Shown: positions 35,199 through 44,006, counted from the first letter of the stretch. The stretch: DNA of 51,693 bases from Desulfobacterales bacterium (GCA_016342285.1 JAEINQ010000048.1:1-51693), one strand, 5' to 3'. The notes: generated from the letters alone by a model not told the origin. Program-made: numbers and translations.

Positions 35199-35300
35199 TT
35201 CGAAATTATAATTCACTTCGAAAAAGCCTTGACAACGGTCGGTCGCTCATCTATTCGTGGCCCAAGTGCTGAATCAAGTTCGAATTTATAATTCGCTTCA
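35199..35300 (+). promoter_or_regulatory. Promoter TTGACA flanked by two operator-like repeats
   Basis: TTCGAAATTATAATTC (from 35199) and TTCGAATTTATAATTC (from 35279), each continued by [A/G]CTTC, are direct repeats 80 bp apart. Each has an AT-rich near-palindromic core. A consensus -35 TTGACA (35229-35234) lies between them, with TATTCG 17 bp downstream as a weak -10. It precedes the acyl-CoA dehydrogenase gene at 35409. Confidence 0.45.
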
Positions 35301-35408
35301 AGCCGCTGCCGGGTGCGCGCATTTTTTTCCCGGCGACCGGTATTGCAGAGGCGGGAACCATCGGCTGGGAAACGGCGATGCCGGCACGGACGGCATGCAG
35401 GAGGGGTC

Positions 35409-36551
35409 ATGGATTTTGAATTTACCAGGGAACAGTTGATGTTCAAGCGGGAAGTCGTTCGATTTGCCAAAAAGGAGATTGTTCCCCGGGTACAGGACTT
35501 CGACCTGAAGCACCAATTCGACTTCGAATCCTTCCGCAAGCTGGGGGCGTTCGGTATTCTGGGCATGCATTTGCCCGAAGCCTACGGCGGCGAGGGGGCC
35601 GATGTCATTACAACGGTCCTGGCCGGCGAGGCCCTGGGTGAGGCCGGTGTCGACGGCGGTCTGACCCTGGCCTATGGGGCCCACAGTTTTCTTTGCGCCG
35701 ATACCCTTTACCGGCACGGCACCGAGGCCCATCGCAAGAAATACCTGCCCGGGCTGTGTAGCGGTGAGCAGATCGGCTGCATGGGGCTCAGCGAACCCGA
35801 CGCCGGATCGGATGTGGCCGCCATGACCACCACAGCCGAAAAACGCGGGGACAGCTACGTGCTCAATGGCAACAAGATGTGGATCACCAACGGCCCCATC
35901 GCCGATGTGGCCGTGGTCTACGCCAAGACCGACCCCGAACAGAAACATGCGGGCATTTCCGCCTTTATCGTGGAAAAGGGGACGCCGGGGTTTACGGCCG
36001 GGAATCCCCTGATCAAAATGGGGGTCCGGACCTCCCAGACCAGCGAGTTGATCTTCAACAACTGTGAGATTCCCGCCGAAAATCTCCTGGGCCAGGAGGG
36101 GGAAGGCTTTTTATACGCCATGCAGACCGTGGAATGGGACCGCAGCGCCTTGCTGGCCCCTTTTGTCGGCTCTACGACCTTTCTGCTGAAAAAATGCGCC
36201 GATTATGCACGGGGACGGGTCCAGTTCGGACGGCCCATCGGCCGGTTTCAGGCCATCAAGCACAAACTGGCCGATATCCGTATCTTTGGCGAGGCGGCCC
36301 GGGGGCTGGTCTATCGTATCGCCTGGTGCAAGGACCTGGGAAAGCCCCTGAATCATCTGGAGGCGGCCGTGGCCAAGCTCTTCGTGGGCGACTGGAGCCT
36401 GGCTGTGACCAACGATGCCGTGATGCTCCACGGCGGTTACGGGTATACCCACGAATTCGACGTGGAGCGGATTTTTCGCGATTGCCGGTTGGCGCCCATC
36501 GGCGGCGGAACGTCGGAGATTCAGAAGATGATTATCTCCAAGCTCATGTGA
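35409..36551 (+). CDS. Acyl-CoA dehydrogenase
   Basis: 380 residues, standard ACAD length. It starts MDFEFTREQLMFKREVVRFA. Flavin/substrate signatures: CMGLSEPDAGSDVAAMTTTA, LNGNKMWITNGP, FGRPIGRFQAIKHKLADI and MLHGGYGYTHEFDVERIFRD. The C-terminus reads IGGGTSEIQKMI, so Gly occupies the MCAD-type Glu position. At the alternative (isovaleryl-type) site the motif is VEWDRSALLA, where Asp appears to take the place of Glu; the neighbouring Glu could serve instead. AGGAGGGG precedes the ATG. A second, degenerate ACAD follows after 44 bp. Confidence 0.94.
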   Translation: MDFEFTREQLMFKREVVRFAKKEIVPRVQDFDLKHQFDFESFRKLGAFGILGMHLPEAYGGEGADVITTVLAGEALGEAGVDGGLTLAYGAHSFLCADTLYRHGTEAHRKKYLPGLCSGEQIGCMGLSEPDAGSDVAAMTTTAEKRGDSYVLNGNKMWITNGPIADVAVVYAKTDPEQKHAGISAFIVEKGTPGFTAGNPLIKMGVRTSQTSELIFNNCEIPAENLLGQEGEGFLYAMQTVEWDRSALLAPFVGSTTFLLKKCADYARGRVQFGRPIGRFQAIKHKLADIRIFGEAARGLVYRIAWCKDLGKPLNHLEAAVAKLFVGDWSLAVTNDAVMLHGGYGYTHEFDVERIFRDCRLAPIGGGTSEIQKMIISKLM

Positions 36552-36595
36552 AATGGGTTTGCCGGTTAAGCCGGTTAACCATATTAGGAGATCCC

Positions 36596-37726
36596 ATGGA
36601 CTACGATTTCAGCAATGGAGAAAAGACGTTCATCGAAGAGATAAGAACCCTTATTGCCGACCTGGCCAAGACCCGGACCCTGGAGTCCGGCGATCCGGTC
36701 CAGGCCGAATCCGCCATCCGCTCGGCCCTGGATCGTCTGGCACCGACCGGCTATCTCCGGGCCGGATTTGACCCGGATGCCCCGGGCCAGGTCGCTCTGA
36801 TGGCGGCCATGGAGGCCGTGGCCGGCGTGTCGCCCTCGCTCCTTCTGGCCATGGAGAGTTCGACCCGGGTTTTCGGCCGTGCCGTCAACACCTGGGGAGA
36901 TGATGGCGTCCGGAGCCAGTGGCTGGTCCCGCTGACCCAAGGGCGGCTGTTGGGTGCGGTGGCCCTTTCCGAACTGGCCATGAACGTGGAGAACGATCCG
37001 TTGGCCACCGAAGGGCACGCCGAAGGGAGCGACCTGGTGATCTCCGGCCACAAGCAGTACGTGGTCAACGCGCCGGTGGCGGACTGGATCGCCGTGGTTG
37101 GGCGGATTGCCGATGCTCCGGCGATCTTTCTGGTGGAAAAGGGAACGCCTGGGCTGTCAATCGATCCGCCCATGGAGACCCTGGGTTACGATGGGGCGAT
37201 GATCGGGGCCCTTCGGCTCGAAGGGTGCCGGATTCCCAGCGATCAGGCGCTGCTCCCCGGTATTGATGCAAGGGCCATGCTTGACCAACTTCGAATGTGG
37301 GAGAACCAGGTCCTGATCGCGGCCAGTCTGGGGATGATGGGCGCCTCCTTTGAGGCGGCCCGGGATTATGCCAAAGGCCACAAGAGCGGCGGGCGTCCCA
37401 TCATCGCCTACCAGGAGGTCGGCTTTAAGCTCAGCGAAATGCTGACCCTGCTGCAGACCTCCCAGCTCTATGCCTACCGCACCGCCTGGACCACCGAGAA
37501 AAAGCCCAAAGAAGCGGCCTCGCTGACCCGGTGCGCCAAGGTGTTTTGCAGCGAATCGGCCGAAAGGGTGGCCGGGCAGGCCCTTCAGATCCTGGCCGGC
37601 AGCGGCTTTCGATCCGGCCATGCCGCTGAGCGGGCCTACCGGGGTGCCAAGTACAACCAGATTGCCGGGACCTCCACCGAGATCGCCCGGGTGAATATTG
37701 GCGATGAGGCTCTGGGATACGTCTAA
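36596..37726 (+). CDS. Divergent acyl-CoA dehydrogenase-like subunit
   Basis: 376 residues. ACAD fold is visible (ISGHKQYVVNAPVADWIAVV, FLVEKGTPGLSIDPP, IAYQEVGFKLSEMLTLLQTS, KYNQIAGTSTEIARVNIG). However, the flavin-contact motif usually written TEPxxGSD is replaced by LSELAMNVENDP, and the N-terminal helices are diverged. A Glu is present in MWENQVLIAASLG, the alternative catalytic site. The start ATG has TTAGGAGATCCC upstream. It is 44 bp after a more canonical ACAD, so a two-subunit ACAD is a reasonable inference, as in the steroid-degrading FadE pairs. It could also be an independent enzyme. Confidence 0.88.
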   Translation: MDYDFSNGEKTFIEEIRTLIADLAKTRTLESGDPVQAESAIRSALDRLAPTGYLRAGFDPDAPGQVALMAAMEAVAGVSPSLLLAMESSTRVFGRAVNTWGDDGVRSQWLVPLTQGRLLGAVALSELAMNVENDPLATEGHAEGSDLVISGHKQYVVNAPVADWIAVVGRIADAPAIFLVEKGTPGLSIDPPMETLGYDGAMIGALRLEGCRIPSDQALLPGIDARAMLDQLRMWENQVLIAASLGMMGASFEAARDYAKGHKSGGRPIIAYQEVGFKLSEMLTLLQTSQLYAYRTAWTTEKKPKEAASLTRCAKVFCSESAERVAGQALQILAGSGFRSGHAAERAYRGAKYNQIAGTSTEIARVNIGDEALGYV

Positions 37727-37742
37727 GTGTACATTGTCAGAA

Positions 37743-37808
37743 GTTTGGAAAGCTTCGCCCCGAAAAGCGGCCTCTTGGGACCGGCCAGGTCGGCCGGTCC
37801 AAAAAAAG
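37743..37808. repeat. Dispersed GGACCGGCC repeat, copy 1
   Basis: TTTGGAAAGCTTCGCCCC, then a 23-bp near-palindrome starting GGACCGGCCAGG, then AAAAAA. The reverse complement recurs at 51527-51590. It lies between the ACAD pair and the TetR gene and could end transcription. Confidence 0.75.
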
Positions 37809-37880
37809 TCTGCGGGTATCTGCAGTTAATAAAATAATATGTCACCGTTTGCTTTGCGAACCTTTGAGGCGAGACAGCCC

Positions 37881-38555
37881 ATGAAGAAAGAGAAAGTAAA
37901 AACCGAACCCGCCACGTCCGAACCCCTGTCCAAGAGTGCCATTCGGCGACAGCGTGAACGGGAACAGCGCTATCAGACCATTTTAAATGCCGCAGAGACC
38001 CTGTTTGCCCGTGAAGGGTACCACAAGGCCAGCATGGAGCAGCTCGCCGACATGGCCGAAGTCTCCGTCGGCACGGTTTACTTTTATTTTAAGAACAAGG
38101 AAGACCTGCTGATCAACCTCATGGACGAGATCGGTTTCAAGCTTCGCAACATGCTGGGAGAAGAATTCAAGAAATCGGACTTCTCCATGGAGGGTTTCCG
38201 GCGTGCCGGACAGATCTTTTTCGAAGACTTCTGTTCCAACCATCCCGAGAGCCTCTCCATTTTATTCCGGGAGTCGGCAGGCCAGAGTCCCCTGGTGGAG
38301 GCCCATCGAAAGAAGATCTTCAACAAGCTCATCAATGACGTCAAGGCGGCACTGTTGAGACTGGAAGAGAACAACGGGGTCCGGTTTCAGAGTCCGCTGT
38401 CGGCCGAGGTCATGGCGGTTTGCATCATGGGAATGTACGAGCGCATTGCCTATCAATATCTCATCTGGCAGGACGACCGTTCCATGGACCTGAAAACCAT
38501 CGGTGAGGACGCGGTGGCCTTCATCGTTGGAGGCATTGGCAATCTGTGCCGTTAG
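37881..38555 (+). CDS. TetR-family transcriptional regulator
   Basis: 224 residues from the ATG at 37881 (an upstream ATG at 37839 has no ribosome-binding site). N-terminal HTH: ILNAAETLFAREGYHKASME, QLADMAEVSVGTVYFYFKNK EDLL. The C-terminal ligand domain is helical and resembles fatty-acid-responsive TetR proteins (inference). It is embedded among acyl-CoA dehydrogenase genes on the same strand, so control of beta-oxidation by acyl-CoA is likely. The first ~35 residues are Lys/Arg/Glu-rich and precede the HTH. Confidence 0.93.
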   Translation: MKKEKVKTEPATSEPLSKSAIRRQREREQRYQTILNAAETLFAREGYHKASMEQLADMAEVSVGTVYFYFKNKEDLLINLMDEIGFKLRNMLGEEFKKSDFSMEGFRRAGQIFFEDFCSNHPESLSILFRESAGQSPLVEAHRKKIFNKLINDVKAALLRLEENNGVRFQSPLSAEVMAVCIMGMYERIAYQYLIWQDDRSMDLKTIGEDAVAFIVGGIGNLCR

Positions 38556-38639
38556 CTGTTTTCCATCCATAAATGGCCTTTTTGCCCAACCCGCCAGAGG
38601 CGGACAAGTCTCTGTGTCAATCCATCCAGGAGGCAAACG

Positions 38640-39800
38640 ATGGCGTTTGAATTTTCCACCCAGTCGACCCTGCAGCAGTATTTCGGCAAGGCCCATGACC
38701 TGGTCCGAAAATCGGTGCGGGATTTCGTCAAGAAGGAGATATTGCCCCATATCGACGAATGGGAAGAGGCCGGTGAGTTTCCCCTGTCCCTTTATCGCAA
38801 GGCCGCCGATGTGGGCATTCTCGGCATCGGATACCCCGAGGCGGTGGGCGGAACCCCGGGGGATATTTTTTTCAAGGTCGCCGCCAGCGAGGAGTTGATG
38901 CGTTCGGGCTCCGGTGGTCTGGCCGCCGGCCTGGGCTCCCTGGACATTGCCATTCCGCCCATTGTCCGGCACGGCACAGACGAACAGAAAAAGCGGTTTG
39001 TCGAGCCGGTGCTGGCTGGCGAGCGGATCGCGGCATTGGGCATCACCGAACCGGGCGGCGGGTCGGATGTTGCCAACCTTGCGACCACTGCCGTGCGCGA
39101 TGGCGACCATTACGTGGTCAATGGCAGCAAGACCTTCATCACCAGCGGCTGCCGGGCCGACCAGGTGACCTGTGCCGTGCGTACCGGCGGCCCGGGGGCC
39201 CACGGGATCAGTTTTATCGTTATCGAAAAGGGCACCCCAGGGTTTTCCGTCTCCAACAAACTCAAGAAAACCGGTTGGTGGGCGTCGGATACCGCTGAGC
39301 TGTTTTTTGACAACTGCCGGGTACCGGTGGAGAACCGGATCGGAGAAGAGAACAAGGGGTTTTATCTCATCATGGAGAACTTCCAGAGCGAGCGGCTGTC
39401 TCTGGCCGTCATGGCCAACATGACCGCCCAGCTGGCTCTGGATGAGGCTACGGCCCATGCCAAGGGTCGGAAGGCCTTTGGAAAGCCCCTGGCCGGCTTT
39501 CAGGTGACCCGGCACAAGCTGGCCGACATGGCCACCCTGGTGGAAGTTAGCCGCGAGTACACCTATCGGGTGGCGGCCTGCATCGATGCCGGCATCGACC
39601 AGATCAAGGAGGTCTCCATGGCCAAGAATTTCGCCTGTTCCGTCAGCGACAGGGCGACCTACGATGCCGTTCAGATCTTCGGCGGCTACGGGTACATGCG
39701 CGGCTACCTGGTGGAACGGCTGGCCCGGGACAACCGAATTTTGTCCATCGGTGGCGGCACCACGGAAATCATGAAAGAGATCATCTCCAAATTGATGTGA
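38640..39800 (+). CDS. Acyl-CoA dehydrogenase
   Basis: 386 residues. Signatures: LGITEPGGGSDVANLATTAV, VNGSKTFITSG, FGKPLAGFQVTRHKLADM and IFGGYGYMRGYLVERLARDN. The C-terminus is IGGGTTEIMKEIISKL, with Gly at the MCAD catalytic position. The Glu in NFQSERLSLAVMAN occupies the isovaleryl-type catalytic site, so the active site is probably of that type. AGGAGGCAAACG precedes the ATG. It lies 84 bp after the TetR gene and may be co-transcribed with it. Confidence 0.95.
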   Translation: MAFEFSTQSTLQQYFGKAHDLVRKSVRDFVKKEILPHIDEWEEAGEFPLSLYRKAADVGILGIGYPEAVGGTPGDIFFKVAASEELMRSGSGGLAAGLGSLDIAIPPIVRHGTDEQKKRFVEPVLAGERIAALGITEPGGGSDVANLATTAVRDGDHYVVNGSKTFITSGCRADQVTCAVRTGGPGAHGISFIVIEKGTPGFSVSNKLKKTGWWASDTAELFFDNCRVPVENRIGEENKGFYLIMENFQSERLSLAVMANMTAQLALDEATAHAKGRKAFGKPLAGFQVTRHKLADMATLVEVSREYTYRVAACIDAGIDQIKEVSMAKNFACSVSDRATYDAVQIFGGYGYMRGYLVERLARDNRILSIGGGTTEIMKEIISKLM

Positions 39801-39895
39801 GAAAGGATTCGAGGATTCAAGGGTTCCAGTGAAGGAACCGGGTCATGTTTGGTTTTCCTCTGCCCCTTGGCCCCTCGAATCCTTGAACCCTATCA
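39797..39895. repeat. Inverted GGATTC/GAATCC repeat between two ACAD genes
   Basis: AGGATTCGAGGATTCAAGGG and CCCCTTGGCCCCTCGAATCC face each other across ~45 bp. The same boxes bound the gap between lipB and lipA (10836-11066). Confidence 0.65.
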
Positions 39896-39963
39896 TAAAT
39901 GAACAACCCTACCGGCTCGGTAGCGGAATGGAATTTTGACAACCCCTGCAAAGGATACCCAAG

Positions 39964-41778
39964 ATGGCCCAGGAACTGGCAGACCGGCGTGATGTGGATT
40001 TTGTCCTCTTCGAGCAGCTCGATACCGAAGCACTGCTGAAAAACGAAAAGTTTTCCGAATTCAACAAAAAGACCATCAACTTGATTGTTACCGAGGCCCG
40101 CAAGCTGGCCATCAAGGAAATTCTACCCACCAATGCCCCGGGGGACCGGGAAGGGTGCCGGTTCGAAAACGGCATCGTCAAGGTTCCCGATTCTTTTCAT
40201 CGTGCCTTCAAACTCTTTTGTGAGGGCGAGTGGATCGCCCCCTCGGACGATCCGGAAGTGGGGGGCCAGGGGTTGCCGGTGGCGGTGACTGCCGCGGTAT
40301 CGGAATATTTTGCCGGTGCCAACACGGCCTTTGGCATGTATCCCGGACTCTGTCACGGGGCCGGGAAGCTGGTCGAAGTGTTTGGCACCGATGAACAAAA
40401 AGCGCTCTATCTGAAAAAGATGTATGCTGGCCAGTGGGGCGGCTCCATGCTGCTCACCGAACCCGAAGCCGGTTCCGATGTGGGCGCCTTGACCACCACG
40501 GCCGTGCCCAACGGAGATGGCACTTACAGTATTTCCGGAAGCAAGATTTTTATCACCGGCGGCGAGCAGGATCTGACCGAGAACATAATCCATCCGGTGC
40601 TGGCCCGCATCCAGGGGGCGCCCGAAGGAACCCGTGGCATTTCGCTCTTCCTCGTTCCCAAGATCCAGGTCAATCCCGACGGTTCGTTAGGCGAGCCCAA
40701 CGATGTGGTCTGCACCGGCATCGAGGAGAAGATGGGGATTCACGGCAGCGCCACGTGCAGCCTCACCCTGGGCGGCAGCGGTCGGTGCCGGGGGGTGCTT
40801 TTGGGCGAGGAGAACAAGGGGATGCGGGCCATGTTCCACATGATGAATGAGGCCCGGTTCGGGGTGGGACTGCAGGCCCTGTCCATGGCCAGTGCTGCCG
40901 CATCCTTTGCCGTGGGTTACGCCAAAGAGCGCCGGCAGGGCAAGAACCTGATGCAAATGATGGATCCCGATGCGCCCCAGGCCGCCATCATCGAGCATCC
41001 GGATGTACGCCGGATGCTCATCTGGAACAAGGCCTACGTGGACGGCATGCGCAGTTTCATGTATTACACAGCCCAGTGCTTTGACCGGGCTGAAATCGCC
41101 GAAACCGAAGCGGATCGGGAAAAATACCAGGGCCTGGTGGAGATCCTGACCCCCATCATCAAGGCTTACTGTTCGGAAAGGGGCTTTGAGGTCTGCTCCC
41201 AGGCCGTTCAGGTTTACGGCGGCTATGGCTATACCGGGGAATACCCGGTGGAACAGTACATGCGCGATTGCCGGATCACGCCCATTTACGAAGGGACCAA
41301 CGGCATTCAGGCCATGGACCTGCTGGGTCGGAAGATGGGCGCAAAAAAGGGTAAATACTTCATGGACCTGCTGGGCGAGATGCAGGCGACCATCACCGAG
41401 GCCAAGGGTGTGGCCGGTCTGACTGACCTGGCCGGCAGGGTTGAGATCGCGGTCAACCGGCTCGGCGAAGTGGCCCTGCATCTGGGCCAGACCGCCATGA
41501 GTCCCCAGGTCCTTGCCGCCTTTGCCTTTGCCCATCCGTTCATGATGGCCATGGGGGATGTGATCCTGGCCTGGATGCATCTGTGGCGGTCGGTCAAGGC
41601 CGCGGCTGCTCTGGAAAAGGACGGGAAGAACAAACAGGCCGCTTTTTACGAGGGGATCCTGGTCACGGCCCGCTATTTCATCCGCTCCGAACTGCCCGTG
41701 GCCCTGGGCCGACTCGATGCCGTGGCCGTCACCGATGACGCGGCCATTACCATTCCCGATGCGGCCTTCGGGCTTTGA
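39964..41778 (+). CDS. Long-form acyl-CoA dehydrogenase (604 residues)
   Basis: Same architecture as 27579-29435: MAQELADRRDVDFVLFEQ start, MLLTEPEAGSDVGAL, ISGSKIFITGGEQD, YGGYGYTGEYPVEQYMRD, catalytic Glu in IYEGTNGIQAMDLLGRK, then an extra C-terminal helical domain. AAAGGATACCCAAG precedes the ATG. The close similarity along the whole length indicates a duplication; the two differ mostly in surface segments and in a ~13-residue stretch near the C-terminus. It probably acts on a different chain length or substrate class from its paralogue. Confidence 0.95.
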   Translation: MAQELADRRDVDFVLFEQLDTEALLKNEKFSEFNKKTINLIVTEARKLAIKEILPTNAPGDREGCRFENGIVKVPDSFHRAFKLFCEGEWIAPSDDPEVGGQGLPVAVTAAVSEYFAGANTAFGMYPGLCHGAGKLVEVFGTDEQKALYLKKMYAGQWGGSMLLTEPEAGSDVGALTTTAVPNGDGTYSISGSKIFITGGEQDLTENIIHPVLARIQGAPEGTRGISLFLVPKIQVNPDGSLGEPNDVVCTGIEEKMGIHGSATCSLTLGGSGRCRGVLLGEENKGMRAMFHMMNEARFGVGLQALSMASAAASFAVGYAKERRQGKNLMQMMDPDAPQAAIIEHPDVRRMLIWNKAYVDGMRSFMYYTAQCFDRAEIAETEADREKYQGLVEILTPIIKAYCSERGFEVCSQAVQVYGGYGYTGEYPVEQYMRDCRITPIYEGTNGIQAMDLLGRKMGAKKGKYFMDLLGEMQATITEAKGVAGLTDLAGRVEIAVNRLGEVALHLGQTAMSPQVLAAFAFAHPFMMAMGDVILAWMHLWRSVKAAAALEKDGKNKQAAFYEGILVTARYFIRSELPVALGRLDAVAVTDDAAITIPDAAFGL

Positions 41779-41802
41779 TCGTTTTCAATCTGAAGTAGGA
41801 AT

Positions 41803-41821
41803 CCACGTCCTTTGGGCGAGG
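41803..41821. repeat. Degraded REP-like hairpin
   Basis: AATCCACGTCCTTTGGGCGAGG followed by TCAGAGTCCATTGG shows the family flanks with a weakened stem. It leads directly into the long repeat at 41831. Confidence 0.6.
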
Positions 41822-41830
41822 TCAGAGTCC

Positions 41831-42085
41831 ATTGGCTATGCCGTTTCATTGGTCGGAAAATGCCTAAAATGCACTAATCCGCCAGAGGCGGACAAGAGGT
41901 GTGAAATGCCTAATCCGCCAAAAAAGGCGGACAAGAGTTGTGGAGTCGCTACGCTCCGGTTTTTTAAGCTAAGATTATGGCGGAATTCCTTCATTTTAGG
42001 CATTTTAGGCATTTCGAACTGAAAGCGCAGGCTCGCAGACCCTTCCAGGGGCAAACCAAAGCCTGGTCCTCTGGCCAGGATTCTT
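41831..42085. repeat. Long dispersed repeat, copy 2 (~255 bp)
   Basis: Aligns in order with 23559-23822: ATTGGCTATGCCGTTTCATT, ATCCGCCAGAGGCGGACAAG, GGAGTCGCTACGCTCCGG, TTTAGGCATTTTAGGCATTT, and the terminal hairpin CCTGGTCCTCTGGCCAGG (42062-42079). The GGAGTCG-CTCCGG loop differs by a single base between copies. Confidence 0.85.
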
Positions 42086-42219
42086 GATTTGCCCCTTGAC
42101 CCCTTTTGTTTTCTGATTTTATACTCCCGTTTAGATCAAAAATTTTGACAGGCTCCGCTCCAGCCCGTCTAAACGCACGCCTCCCATCCACCTGCCGGAT
42201 CAACCAAAGGACATGCAAC

Positions 42220-43980
42220 ATGACCCAGAACCATGAAAATCGTGGGCTGTTGTTTCGGCTGTTTCCATTTCTGTCATGGCTTCGCGGATATGGGGTGGCG
42301 ACATTCCGAATCGATGCCGTTGCCGGACTGACCGTGGCCGTGGTGCTGATCCCTCAGTCCATGGCCTATGCCATGCTGGCCGGCCTGCCGCCGGTTTATG
42401 GCCTCTATGCCGCCGCGGTGACGCCCATGGTGGCGGCCCTGTGGGGGAGCCTGCGCCAGTTGGCCACCGGTCCCATCGCCATCATGAGCCTGCTGGTGCT
42501 GACCTCGCTGACCCCTCTGGCCGAACCCGGCAGCCCCCGGTTTATCGAGCTGGCACTGCTGCTGTCGCTGCTTGTGGGGATCCTCTACCTGGGGATCGGG
42601 CTGTTCCGCATGGGCATTCTCATGGCCTTTATTTCCCATTCCGCCGTCAAGGGATTTACCTCGGCAGCCGCCCTGATCATCACCGCCACCCAGTTGCCCC
42701 ATTTTCTCGGTATATCCATGGGTCACCATGAATCGGTGGTCCTCATGGCGGTGGAACTCGTCAAACACATTCCGTCGATCCACCCGCCCACCCTGGCCAT
42801 CGGAATCGTGGCTTTTGTGATCATTTACGGCCTGAAGAAGATCAAGAATACCCTGCCCGCCGGCCTTATCGCCATGACGGTCACCACCCTGGCCGTGGTG
42901 CTTCTGGGCCTGGATGACCAGGGGGTGGCCATTGTCGGGGAAACCGCCAGCGGCCTGCCGGCGTTTCACCTGCCGCCGGTGGATCCGGATTATTTGAGTG
43001 ATCTGTTGGGGCCGGCCATCGTGATCGCCCTGGTCAGTTTTGCCGAGACCTATTCCGTGGGAAAGGCCATCTCCGGCGAGACCAAGCAAAAGCTCGATGT
43101 GGACCAGGAATTCATCGGCCAGGGGCTGGCCAACCTGGTCGGGGCCTTTTTTCAGAGCTACCCGGTCAGCGGCTCTTTTTCACGATCGGCCATCAATTTT
43201 GCCGCCGGCGCCAAGACCGGGATATCCAGCGTGATTTCAAGCTTCGGCGTGATCATCGCCCTGCTTTTCCTGACCCCCCTGCTGACCCATATTCCCAAAG
43301 CGGCCCTGGCGGCCCTGGTGATCAGCGCCGTGCTGATGCTCTTTCATCCCCGTGCGGTTTTCGCCCTGTGGCGGATGAACCGCCACGACGGGATCGTGGC
43401 GGTCACGGTCTTTGTCCTGGCCCTGCTGACCAAGCCGGATTATGCGCTGCTCATCGGTGTTGTGGTTTCACTGATGTTCTTTTTATGGAAGACCATGCAT
43501 CCGCGCATTGTGAGGATTTCCAGAGATCCGGAACTGGAAATGTTTGTCAACGCCGATACCCTGGGTCAGCCGAGTTGCCCCCAGATCCTTCAGCTGCGAT
43601 CGGACAACGCTATCTATTTTGCCAACGCCGAGTACACCATCGAGCATATCATCAAGCGCCTGGACGAGCAGGAAACGCCGGTGCAATTCCTTCTGCTGGA
43701 CTTTCAGGCCATGGGCTTTATCGATGTGACCGGCGTGGACGAACTGCGGATGTTATTGGAGGAAATTCGGGGCCGGGGCATGGCGCTGGCCCTGATGGAG
43801 GTCCGCCAGCCGGTGGTGGCGGTGCTGGAGAGCACCGGTTTTCTGGCTCAGATTCAACCGGGGCATCTGTTCCAAAAGAGGGGGGATGCCATCAGTTTTC
43901 TCTTTCAGCGGATCGACCACGGGTATTGCCGGAAAACCTGTCCGCACCGGCTTTTCATTGAATGCGGCACTGTCAAATAG
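42220..43980 (+). CDS. SulP-family anion transporter with STAS domain
   Basis: 586 residues. About a dozen membrane segments spanning residues ~25-430 with SulP signatures (VVLIPQSMAYAMLAGLPPVY, FAETYSVGKAISGE, QSYPVSGSFSRSAINF), then a cytoplasmic STAS domain (~455-560; FIDVTGVDELRMLLEEI). The family moves sulfate, bicarbonate or other anions. In a sulfate reducer, sulfate uptake is possible, but bicarbonate cannot be excluded. The tail YCRKTCPHRLFIEC is unusually Cys-rich. I chose the ATG at 42220 (AAAGGACATG upstream); an ATG at 42106 lies within repeat-derived sequence. Confidence 0.94.
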   Translation: MTQNHENRGLLFRLFPFLSWLRGYGVATFRIDAVAGLTVAVVLIPQSMAYAMLAGLPPVYGLYAAAVTPMVAALWGSLRQLATGPIAIMSLLVLTSLTPLAEPGSPRFIELALLLSLLVGILYLGIGLFRMGILMAFISHSAVKGFTSAAALIITATQLPHFLGISMGHHESVVLMAVELVKHIPSIHPPTLAIGIVAFVIIYGLKKIKNTLPAGLIAMTVTTLAVVLLGLDDQGVAIVGETASGLPAFHLPPVDPDYLSDLLGPAIVIALVSFAETYSVGKAISGETKQKLDVDQEFIGQGLANLVGAFFQSYPVSGSFSRSAINFAAGAKTGISSVISSFGVIIALLFLTPLLTHIPKAALAALVISAVLMLFHPRAVFALWRMNRHDGIVAVTVFVLALLTKPDYALLIGVVVSLMFFLWKTMHPRIVRISRDPELEMFVNADTLGQPSCPQILQLRSDNAIYFANAEYTIEHIIKRLDEQETPVQFLLLDFQAMGFIDVTGVDELRMLLEEIRGRGMALALMEVRQPVVAVLESTGFLAQIQPGHLFQKRGDAISFLFQRIDHGYCRKTCPHRLFIECGTVK

Positions 43981-44006
43981 TTTCCATCCATAAAAGGAGT
44001 TTATCA

